The translations under genes were made by a program, and so were the position numbers. Under the pieces are notes generated by a model that saw nothing but the letters and a program-made list of their open reading frames with translations, searched no databases and was not told where the DNA came from. Shown piece by piece: positions 55,512 through 62,826 of a stretch of DNA of 64,000 bases (the stretch's first letter is position 1; every line of letters begins with the position of its first letter). Source of the stretch: CBDFKF01 sp965248765 (lineage in GTDB: Bacteria > Pseudomonadota > Alphaproteobacteria > VGEJ01). Location: assembly GCA_965248765.1 (NCBI GenBank), contig CBDFKF010000004.1:2294001-2358000 (forward strand), written 5' to 3'.

Positions 55512-57458
55512 TCACGCACTGGCGCGGTTCATGCGGTTATCGACGAGATCGCCGACCACGCTCGGATCGGCAAGCGTCGTGGTATCGCCCAGATTGGCCG
55601 CGTCATCCTCGGCGATCTTGCGCAGAATGCGCCGCATGATCTTGCCGGAACGCGTCTTCGGCAACCCTGGCGCCCACTGGATCAAATCGGGTGTCGCGAT
55701 CGGGCCGATCTCCTTGCGCACCCACTGCACGAGCTCCTTCCGTAGGCTCTCGTCGGGCTCCTCGCCGACGTTCAGGGTGACGTAGGCATAGATTCCCTGG
55801 CCCTTGATGTTGTGGGGATAGCCCACCACCGCCGCCTCTGCGACCTTGGCGTGGGCGACGAGCGCGCTCTCGACTTCAGCCGTCCCAAGCCGGTGACCGG
55901 CGACGTTGATCACGTCGTCGACTCGCCCCGTGATCCAATAATAACCGTCCTCATCGCGACGGCAGCCATCACCCGTAAAGTACTTGCCAGGGTAGTTTTT
56001 GAAATAGGTGTCCACGAAACGTTGATGGTCGCCGTACAACGTACGCATCTGGCCGGGCCACGAATCGGCGATGCACAAATTCCCCGCTGCGGCCCCATCC
56101 AGCACCTTGCCCTCGGCATCAACAAGCTCGGGCCGCACCCCGAAAAAGGGTCGCGTCGCGGAACCTGGCTTGAGGTCGGTTGCGCCCGGCAAGGGCGTAA
56201 TCAAGATGCCACCGGTCTCGGTCTGCCACCAGGTATCGACAATCGGACAGCGGTTGTCGCCGACCACGCGGTAGTACCACTCCCAAGCCTCGGGGTTGAT
56301 TGGCTCACCGACCGTGCCAAGGAGACGGAGCGACGTGCGCCTGGTTTTCTCCACAGGGCCGTCACCCTCGCGCATCAGCGCCCGGATCGCCGTTGGCGCG
56401 GTGTAGAAGATATTGACCTCGTGTTTGTCGACGACCTGCCAGAACCGCGACGAATCGGGATAGGTCGGCACACCCTCGAACATCAGCGTCGTCGCCCCGT
56501 TCGCGAGCGGCCCATAGATGATGTAGCTGTGACCGGTGACCCAACCGATGTCAGCGGTGCACCAGTAGATATCGCCGTCGTGATAGTCAAAGACGCACTG
56601 ATGCGTGAGCGAGGCGTAGACGAGATAGCCACCGGAGGTGTGCAGCACGCCCTTGGGCTTACCCGTGGAGCCGGAGGTGTAAAGGATGAACAGCGGATCC
56701 TCGGCACCCATTTCTTCGGGCGGACAATCCTCGCCCACCTCGGCCGCGAGCTCGTGGTACCAGTGGTCGCGGCCGTCGACCCAGTTTATGTCGCCACCAG
56801 TGCGACGCACGACAATTACCGTATCGACGCTCGGCGCCTTGGCTGCCGCTTCATCGGTGGTCGCCTTCAGCGGAATGGTACGGCCACCCCGGATGCCCTC
56901 ATCGGCGGTGATGACAACCTTGCAATCGGCATCGTGGATGCGACCGGCCAGTGAATCGGGCGAGAAGCCGCCGAAAACGATCGAGTGGACAGCGCCAATG
57001 CGGGCACAGGCGAGCATCGCGTAGGCGAGCTCCGGGATCATCGAGAGGTAAATGGTGACGCGGTCGCCCTTCTTTACGCCTCGTCCCTTCAGAACATTGG
57101 CGAATCGGCAGACTTCGCGGTGCAACTCGCGATAGGTGATGTGGCGCTGCTCGTCCGGATCGTCGCCTTCCCAGATGATGGCGGCCTGATCGCCGCGCGC
57201 GGCGAGATGCCGATCAAGGCAGTTCTGCGAGACGTTCAGGGTGCCGTCGTAAAACCACCGGACATGGACATCGCCGGAATATGAGCTGTCCTTGACCTTG
57301 GTAAAGGGCTTGATCCAATCGATGCGCCGGCCGTGCTCGCTCCAGAAGCTCTCGGGGTCGGCGATCGAGCGCTGGTATTCGGCCAAATACCGTTCGTTGT
57401 CGATCCAGGCCCGCTGCTTCCATTCCTCGGGAACCGGATGAACGATTGCGTGCGACAT
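55512..57458 (-). CDS. acs: Acetyl-CoA synthetase
   Basis: 648 aa from ATG 57458, nine bases after GGAGG. Adenylate-forming motifs: YTSGSTGKPKGVLHTSGGYL, VDTWWQTETGG, YYWITGRVDDVINVAGHRLG and the C-terminal catalytic/acetylation Lys in PKTRSGKIMRRILRK. It converts acetate, ATP and CoA to acetyl-CoA. Divergent from the creatininase-family gene; the 152-base gap shows no obvious operator. Confidence 0.98.
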   Translation of the reverse strand: MSHAIVHPVPEEWKQRAWIDNERYLAEYQRSIADPESFWSEHGRRIDWIKPFTKVKDSSYSGDVHVRWFYDGTLNVSQNCLDRHLAARGDQAAIIWEGDDPDEQRHITYRELHREVCRFANVLKGRGVKKGDRVTIYLSMIPELAYAMLACARIGAVHSIVFGGFSPDSLAGRIHDADCKVVITADEGIRGGRTIPLKATTDEAAAKAPSVDTVIVVRRTGGDINWVDGRDHWYHELAAEVGEDCPPEEMGAEDPLFILYTSGSTGKPKGVLHTSGGYLVYASLTHQCVFDYHDGDIYWCTADIGWVTGHSYIIYGPLANGATTLMFEGVPTYPDSSRFWQVVDKHEVNIFYTAPTAIRALMREGDGPVEKTRRTSLRLLGTVGEPINPEAWEWYYRVVGDNRCPIVDTWWQTETGGILITPLPGATDLKPGSATRPFFGVRPELVDAEGKVLDGAAAGNLCIADSWPGQMRTLYGDHQRFVDTYFKNYPGKYFTGDGCRRDEDGYYWITGRVDDVINVAGHRLGTAEVESALVAHAKVAEAAVVGYPHNIKGQGIYAYVTLNVGEEPDESLRKELVQWVRKEIGPIATPDLIQWAPGLPKTRSGKIMRRILRKIAEDDAANLGDTTTLADPSVVGDLVDNRMNRASA

Positions 57459-57610
57459 AGTCACGCACCTCCCCTCGCGCTACCCAGACTGCGGCGATTA
57501 TCGGTGCTTCGCGGGAGACCAGCAAGCGACCCTCGGGGCGTGCTCGGCAGACGTGAGAGTCGGAGATCGGCTTGACCCGCGCCGATTCGCGGCCATAGTG
57601 ACCGCCATCC

Positions 57611-58330
57611 ATGCTCTTGCATCACCACACGTGGCCCGAGGTCGAGAGTTATCTCAAAACCTGCCAGGGCATCCTCATCCCGATCGGCTCAACCGAACAG
57701 CACGGCCCCGACGGTCTGATTGGCACTGATGCAATCGCCGCCGAGGTCATAGCCCGCGATGCCGGGAGACGCGCGAGCGCGCTCGTGGCGCCGACCATCG
57801 CGGTCGGCATGGCCGAGCACCACATGGCCTTCTCCGGCTCGATGACGCTGCGGCCCGAGACCCTTACCGCCGTGATTGAGGACTATGCTGCCTCGCTCGG
57901 ACGCCACGGCTTCCGCCACCTCTATTTCGTGAACGGCCACGGCGGCAACATTCGGACGCTCGGTGCCGCCCTCAAGGCGCTCAGCGGCGATGTCGAGGCA
58001 CCGCGCTGCAAGTTCGTCAACTGGTGGACGGGACCGAGCGCAAAGGCGATCCGCGAGGAGCTGTTCGGCGATGCCGAGGGCATGCATGCAACTCCAAGCG
58101 AGGTCTCGGTCACCTGGCACGCACACCCTGACCAGATACGTAAGACCACGATCGAGGGAACCGCCCCGAAAATGCAGCGCTGGCAGAGTGCCGAGCACTA
58201 TCGGGAGCTGTTCCCCGATGGCCGCATCGCTTCCGACCCCTCGCTCGCGAGTCCTGAGGCGGGGGCGCGCCTGGTCGAAGCGGCGGCCGAGGACATCGCT
58301 GAGGATTTCCGGAAGTTCCTGACCGAGTAG
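57611..58330 (+). CDS. Creatininase family amidohydrolase-like protein
   Basis: 239 aa. Metal-ligand motifs of the creatininase fold: IPIGSTEQHGPDGLIGTDA, IAVGMAEHHMAFSGSMTLRP and FVNGHGGNIRTLGAA. Such enzymes open amide rings or hydrolyse formamides; a creatinine substrate is not established. Family members appear in riboflavin/MoCo-related and mycofactocin settings, none of which is evident here. Neighbours are acs and a small secreted protein. Confidence 0.9.
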   Translation: MLLHHHTWPEVESYLKTCQGILIPIGSTEQHGPDGLIGTDAIAAEVIARDAGRRASALVAPTIAVGMAEHHMAFSGSMTLRPETLTAVIEDYAASLGRHGFRHLYFVNGHGGNIRTLGAALKALSGDVEAPRCKFVNWWTGPSAKAIREELFGDAEGMHATPSEVSVTWHAHPDQIRKTTIEGTAPKMQRWQSAEHYRELFPDGRIASDPSLASPEAGARLVEAAAEDIAEDFRKFLTE

Positions 58331-58346
58331 CCGCCTCGCGTCAGCC

Positions 58347-58730
58347 TTAGTCGCAGGGGAAAGCCTCTGCGAGCGCGGCTGCTACGAGCGGGACCGCATC
58401 GCGGTGACCGTCCCGAGAATGAGCCTCGAGCCAGCTGCCAACAATCTCCACCATGTCGTCGAGTTGGGCAACGAGGGGAGCACAGGCCCGGTGACCATCG
58501 ATAGCATCGCCGCCGGATAACACATCGGCGACGCCGGCGACAAAGCCCCGGCAGAAGCTCTCGTCGCCCGTGCCGTGGGAGCATTGGCGCTGAAGCTTGG
58601 TCCCATTCATGAAGATCGGTGCGCTAGCTGTGTCTCCTTGCGCAGGCGGCAAAGCTACGAGGCCAAAGACCATGATCGCCCCGAGAATGCGCCTCAGGAC
58701 GGCCAGGCGAAGTTGGACCGGACGTGCCAT
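58347..58730 (-). CDS. Secreted Rap1a/Tai-like small protein
   Basis: 127 aa from ATG 58730. Signal peptide RRILGAIMVFGLVALPPAQG, then a compact domain with Cys in LQRQCSHGTGDESFCRGFVA, GVADVLSGGDAIDGHRAC and a terminal FPCD. The spacing of Cys and GF(V)xGVxD matches the Rap1a/Tai fold known from immunity proteins of type VI effectors, but many members are lone housekeeping-like secreted proteins. No type VI gene is nearby. Assignment rests on pattern only. Confidence 0.65.
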   Translation of the reverse strand: MARPVQLRLAVLRRILGAIMVFGLVALPPAQGDTASAPIFMNGTKLQRQCSHGTGDESFCRGFVAGVADVLSGGDAIDGHRACAPLVAQLDDMVEIVGSWLEAHSRDGHRDAVPLVAAALAEAFPCD

Positions 58731-58880
58731 CGCGGTGCGGCATCGCCGCTCGGTCCGCTCGCCGCCGCCATCGGCGTTGATCATGCCGCCGGAATAACGA
58801 ACGCCACCCTCCGCACGTGTCCACCCGCCCCTGCGGGGGTGGCCTCTATAGCGTAGAATCAGGTGCTGCGGACAGCCGAA

Positions 58881-59174
58881 TTAACGAGAAACGGCTTGAG
58901 CGGTTCGATGGTGCAGCGTTCGCCACGTCGTCCACCACGGAGCGCGCTCTATTTCGACTTCTTCTTCATTCTTCTTGCCTCCTTTGGTCCGGCGCTCTCG
59001 CTCGATGATGCCGGGATTGGCGACCCAGACTTCTTCGTTCCTCGCAAGTAACGACGGCTCCAGAGATGACGTGGCGGTTGCGTCGTCCGCAGCCAGCGGC
59101 GCCTCGGCGGCAGCCGCCATATGAGCAGACAGGAACGCGACAAGGAGTGCTGCGGACATCGCGATCGGTTTCAT
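58881..59174 (-). CDS. Small secreted hypothetical protein
   Basis: 97 aa from ATG 59174. An N-terminal signal peptide (MSAALLVAFLSAHMAAAAEA) is followed by a Glu/Lys-rich soluble part (ARNEEVWVANPGIIERERRT) and a Trp pair near the end. I do not recognise the family. It is codirectional with the preceding larB (70-base gap), and no motif suggests a function. Confidence 0.5.
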   Translation of the reverse strand: MKPIAMSAALLVAFLSAHMAAAAEAPLAADDATATSSLEPSLLARNEEVWVANPGIIERERRTKGGKKNEEEVEIERAPWWTTWRTLHHRTAQAVSR

Positions 59175-59244
59175 GATCCACCGTGCGGCTTTGCAAACGC
59201 TACGCCCTATAGCTGTGGCGGGCCGCGCACGGCCTCAAGGTCAG

Positions 59245-59922
59245 TCACGCGGAATTTATCGGGCTCCGTCCAGACCCTACGGCGCGGAGCGCCGCGCAGG
59301 CGGCGCCGTAGCCGTTGTCGATGTTGGTGACCACGACGCCCGGCGCACAGCTTGCGAGCACCGCATGCAGGGCCGTTTCGCCGCCTCGTGCAGCGCCATA
59401 GCCGGTCGAGGTGGGGACGGCGATCACAAGGCCAGACACCAGCCCGCCGACCACGCTCGGCAGCGCCGCATCCATGCCTGCGACGACGATGACGACGGGC
59501 AGGTTGCGTACTACCTCGATGTGATCGAGCAGCCGCCACAACCCAGCGACCCCAACATCGGCGATCTCGATCGCCGCTTCACCGTGATAATGCAGGGTCC
59601 GCGCGGCTTCCCGCGCGATGGCGATGTCCGATGTGCCGGCAGTTATGATGGCGATGGCGGGCGGGCCTGCCGGCACCGCAACCTCGCCGGCAAAGCCGGT
59701 ACGCGAGGCAGCATCGTAGTCGATGCGATTGCAGTGGCGCTCCGCCAATGCCATGAGCACCGCTGGATCGAGACGCGTCAGCAAAAGCGGCGTTTGATCG
59801 CCCGCGGCGCTCTCCAAGATGGTGGTCAGTTGAAGTGGCGTCTTGCCCTCGCACAGGATAGCTTCATCGAGGCCGATCCGTTGGCGTCGTGCGCGGTCTA
59901 GCCGCACCTCACGACTCGGCAT
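59245..59922 (-). CDS. larB: LarB, nickel-pincer nucleotide cofactor synthesis carboxylase
   Basis: 225 aa from ATG 59922; the frame extends to 60090 but that part overlaps larE. An N-terminal region with RLDRARRQRIGLDEAILCEG is followed by a PurE-like domain with AIITAGTSDIAIAREAART, ADVGVAGLWRLLDHIE and VVAGMDAALPSVVGGL. LarB carboxylates and hydrolyses nicotinic acid adenine dinucleotide in the first step of the Ni-pincer cofactor used by lactate racemase and related enzymes. Overlaps larE by 14 bases. Confidence 0.9.
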   Translation of the reverse strand: MPSREVRLDRARRQRIGLDEAILCEGKTPLQLTTILESAAGDQTPLLLTRLDPAVLMALAERHCNRIDYDAASRTGFAGEVAVPAGPPAIAIITAGTSDIAIAREAARTLHYHGEAAIEIADVGVAGLWRLLDHIEVVRNLPVVIVVAGMDAALPSVVGGLVSGLVIAVPTSTGYGAARGGETALHAVLASCAPGVVVTNIDNGYGAACAALRAVGSGRSPINSA

Positions 59923-60826
59923 GCGCAGGCCCCCGCAGGAACGCGCTGCCCATGCGATACAGGGCGAAATCGATGCCGACCTCGTCGTCAAGGCCGGCAT
60001 CGCGCAGCAGCGCCCGCGCCACCGCTCCCGTCGACCGGCGCTGGACCACCGACAGCCCAGCGAGCGCCTCCGCATCGAGTTCGATAACAAAGCCCGATCG
60101 GCGCCGGCGACAACGCACCACGCGCGCTGCGATCTCTTCCCGCACCAGGGCTTCGATGCGATCGATGGCGCGCAGGACTCTCGCCTCGATGGCTATTCCC
60201 GTCTCGACCCGGCTCGACAGGCAAGGCGCCGCCGGCAGGGTCGCCAGGTCATCGAGACCGAGGTCAGTGGCAAGCGTGCGCACTCCGGCTTTGTCGATGC
60301 CGGCCTCCACAAAGGGATGGCGCACGCCGTGGGCGCGGGCCGCCTCGAGCCCGGGGCGGTAATCCCCGAGGTCGTCGAGGTTGGTGCCGGAAACCACGGT
60401 CATCGTCATTGGTCGGGAAGCGATGCGATCGGCAATCGCCCCATAAAGGTGGGTCTTACAGTAGTAACAACGATTGACCGGATTGCGGCGATAGAGCGGA
60501 TCGACGAACTCGCCCGCATTGATCACTTCGAGCGTCCACCCCTCGGTACCAGCGTAGGCCCGCACGCGGCGGGTGGCGGCTGGTGGCACCGCAGGCGAGA
60601 CCGCGTGGACCATGACTGCCGCCGCACGGCGATGGGCGAGGACGCCGAGCGTCATGCTGTCAACGCCACCGCTGATCGCCACGGCCATCGGACCAATGGC
60701 GTCCATCACCGCCTCCAGCGCCCTTTGTCGTCCGGGCACGGGGGATGCAAAGTCGTCGCGTGAGATACGCACCTTCTGACCGAGCCTCTGCGGAGCGCCG
60801 ACGCAGTTGCGCCGAGCTTGCGGCAT
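59909..60826 (-). CDS. larE: LarE, sulfur transferase of the nickel-pincer cofactor pathway
   Basis: 305 aa from ATG 60826; starts at GTG 60772 or ATG 60706 are possible. The PP-loop ATPase motif ISGGVDSMTLG is at 51-61, followed by RNPVNRCYYCKTHLYGAI and the sacrificial-Cys segment APCLSSRVETG (Cys202), where single-Cys LarE enzymes donate their own sulfur. It adds sulfur to the LarB product. Upstream of larB on the same strand. LarC, the nickel-inserting third protein, is not in the window. Confidence 0.9.
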   Translation of the reverse strand: MPQARRNCVGAPQRLGQKVRISRDDFASPVPGRQRALEAVMDAIGPMAVAISGGVDSMTLGVLAHRRAAAVMVHAVSPAVPPAATRRVRAYAGTEGWTLEVINAGEFVDPLYRRNPVNRCYYCKTHLYGAIADRIASRPMTMTVVSGTNLDDLGDYRPGLEAARAHGVRHPFVEAGIDKAGVRTLATDLGLDDLATLPAAPCLSSRVETGIAIEARVLRAIDRIEALVREEIAARVVRCRRRRSGFVIELDAEALAGLSVVQRRSTGAVARALLRDAGLDDEVGIDFALYRMGSAFLRGPAHAES

Positions 60827-60870
60827 AGCGAAGCCCAGATCATGGTCCCCGTCAAATGTTGCGGAGCGCG

Positions 60871-61704
60871 TTATTTGCGATGCAATGCCGGTGATGTGCC
60901 GGTGAAGTGAGTTCGCGCCGCGACCCAGGCCGCGGTCAGGCCGGCCCGTAAGGCAACGCCGTCGGCGGCGAGCAGCCGGGCCCAGGCGCCGGCACCGCCG
61001 GGCGTCGCCGAAGCACCCGCGTACAGTCCCGGAATTGCCGACAAGCTCTCACGCAGACGAGTGATAAGCGCGCCCGGATCGCCCGCATCGAGCACGATGA
61101 GGCTCGCCTGGGCCTTCGCCCTCCCGGCGATCCCTGGCGCCGCGGCGGCCCACGCCTTTCCGGTCACGGTGAACCGATCGAGGCAGAGGAGCGCCCCGTC
61201 GGGCCGCTCGATCCGCACTTCGCTGCAGAGGCTGCTGAATGGCCGGCCCCCCTCGCCAGGATCGTGGGCAAGGAAGGCATCGGCGAGGACGACACGCGCT
61301 GACGCGTCAGCCGCCACCGTTAGCTGTGTCCGCACGCGGGCAGACGGGAAGAGGACCAGCGGGTCCGGCAGATACTCGATCAGAGTCTCGGCCGCGGCCT
61401 CGATGCGAACGGTCTGCTCGGCCTGCTCGCCGATCATCGAGTGCACCACGGTCGCGCCTTGCGACGTGATATGCGCTTCGGCACCCGGCGCGGTGTGTAC
61501 CTCAATCCCCACGCGCTCCCCCTCGTAGAGCCCGCCAGAGATCGACTGCAAATAGATCGTCAGGAGACCCGCGGGTGTCCGATCGCGGTAGAACGGCCGG
61601 GTGAGGTGAAAGGGATAGCCGAGGCGCTGGCGAGAGATGAATGTACGGCCCGCCGGATCGCGGTCGAGGTCGAGTTCCGCGCGCCCCGCGGGGTAGTGGT
61701 CCAC
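60871..61704 (-). CDS. ureD: Urease accessory protein UreD
   Basis: 277 aa from GTG 61704. Seen: YPFHLTRPFYRDRTPAGLLT, LQSISGGLYEGERV, PGAEAHITSQGATVVHSM and EYLPDPLVLFPSARVRTQLT, the UreD/UreH order. UreD binds the apo-urease and helps deliver nickel with UreF and UreG. It follows the GNAT gene after five bases, so it belongs to the urease operon, but downstream of ureG rather than first as in the classic order. Confidence 0.93.
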   Translation of the reverse strand: MDHYPAGRAELDLDRDPAGRTFISRQRLGYPFHLTRPFYRDRTPAGLLTIYLQSISGGLYEGERVGIEVHTAPGAEAHITSQGATVVHSMIGEQAEQTVRIEAAAETLIEYLPDPLVLFPSARVRTQLTVAADASARVVLADAFLAHDPGEGGRPFSSLCSEVRIERPDGALLCLDRFTVTGKAWAAAAPGIAGRAKAQASLIVLDAGDPGALITRLRESLSAIPGLYAGASATPGGAGAWARLLAADGVALRAGLTAAWVAARTHFTGTSPALHRK

Positions 61705-61709
61705 AGCCC

Positions 61710-62186
61710 CTAGAGCGCTAGGCGCAGGAGCGGTAGGCGACGGCCGGGGATCGCGTCCGATGGCGCATCGCCGATCCGGACCGCGCCCATGCGCCGGTAG
61801 AAGCCCTCGGCACGGGGATCGCTCAGGACCTCGAGCATCGTCCCACCTGCGGCCCGAACGAGGTCGACGGCGGCCGCCATGAGGCGGCGCCCCACGCCGC
61901 GTCCCATCGCCTCGGGCGCGACGAAGAATATACTGAGATCGGGCGGCGCAGCATCAAAGTCCACCGCCGCCACGCCGACGATTACTGGCCCTTCCACCGC
62001 CACCACCACGCGACCTGCTTCGACCTGCTCCTCGTGCACTGTAAGCGCATCTGCGCACTGGGCCATGAACGCTGCGTCGTAGCCCCAATGGGCCTTCGAC
62101 CGCCAGCACAGCGCCGACAGGGCCTCGGCCTCGCCGCGTACAGCCTGACGGGCGTCAATGCCCGCTAGGGTGGTGGCCTCAAGCAT
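61710..62186 (-). CDS. GNAT N-acetyltransferase in urease operon
   Basis: 158 aa from ATG 62186, whose first bases overlap the ureG stop in another frame. GNAT motifs: VVAVEGPVIVGVAAV, APPDLSIFFVAPEAMGRGVG (acetyl-CoA pyrophosphate loop) and DPRAEGFYRRMGAVRIGD. The substrate is unknown. Placement inside the urease operon between ureG and ureD is unusual and could be accidental or an accessory activity. A short ORF extension to 62321 is not used. Confidence 0.87.
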   Translation of the reverse strand: MLEATTLAGIDARQAVRGEAEALSALCWRSKAHWGYDAAFMAQCADALTVHEEQVEAGRVVVAVEGPVIVGVAAVDFDAAPPDLSIFFVAPEAMGRGVGRRLMAAAVDLVRAAGGTMLEVLSDPRAEGFYRRMGAVRIGDAPSDAIPGRRLPLLRLAL

Positions 62187-62814
62187 CGAACAACACGTCA
62201 CGGCCGATGCGCTCGACCACCTGATCGATGCCGTTGCCACTGCGACAGTTGGTGACAAGCACCGGCCGTCCGCCCCGCACCTCCTCCGCCTCCGCCACCA
62301 TGCGCGCAAGGTCGACACCAACGTGAGGCGCCAGATCTACTTTGTTGATGACCAGGAGATCACTGCGAACGACGCCAGGCCCCTTCTTGCGGGGGATGTC
62401 GTCGCCGCCGGCCACATCGATCACGAACAACCAGTAGTCGACCAGATCCAACGAGAACGTCGAGGCGAGATTGTCACCGCCGCTCTCGATGATGATGAGG
62501 TCGAGCGGCGCGAATCGGCGCTCCAACAGGTCTGCCGCCTCGATGTTGAGGGTCGGGTCCTCGCGGATCACAGTGTGTGGACAGGCGCCCGCCTCGACGG
62601 CAAGCACACGCTCTGGCGCAATGAGATTGGCCCGCCGCAAGCGCTCCGCATCCTCCTGTGTGACAAGGTCATTGGTGATGATCGCAAGCTCGGTGCCGCG
62701 GGCACCAAAGGCCGGGATCAGGCGCTCGATCAGCGCCGTCTTGCCGGAGCCCACGGGGCCACCAATGCCGACCCGGGCGACACTCGGCCCCCGCTCTGTT
62801 TCGCGAACGGCCAT
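62179..62814 (-). CDS. ureG: Urease accessory GTPase UreG
   Basis: 211 aa. P-loop GIGGPVGSGKTALIERL, the nickel-binding CPH in AVEAGACPHTVIRED, ESGGDNLASTFSLDL, VIDVAGGDDIPRKKGPGV and NKVDLAPHVGVDLA. This GTPase drives nickel loading into urease. It starts 12 bases after ureC with GGGGGACAC upstream, and its stop overlaps the GNAT start. Confidence 0.97.
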   Translation of the reverse strand: MAVRETERGPSVARVGIGGPVGSGKTALIERLIPAFGARGTELAIITNDLVTQEDAERLRRANLIAPERVLAVEAGACPHTVIREDPTLNIEAADLLERRFAPLDLIIIESGGDNLASTFSLDLVDYWLFVIDVAGGDDIPRKKGPGVVRSDLLVINKVDLAPHVGVDLARMVAEAEEVRGGRPVLVTNCRSGNGIDQVVERIGRDVLFDA

Positions 62815-62826
62815 GCGGTGTCCCCC

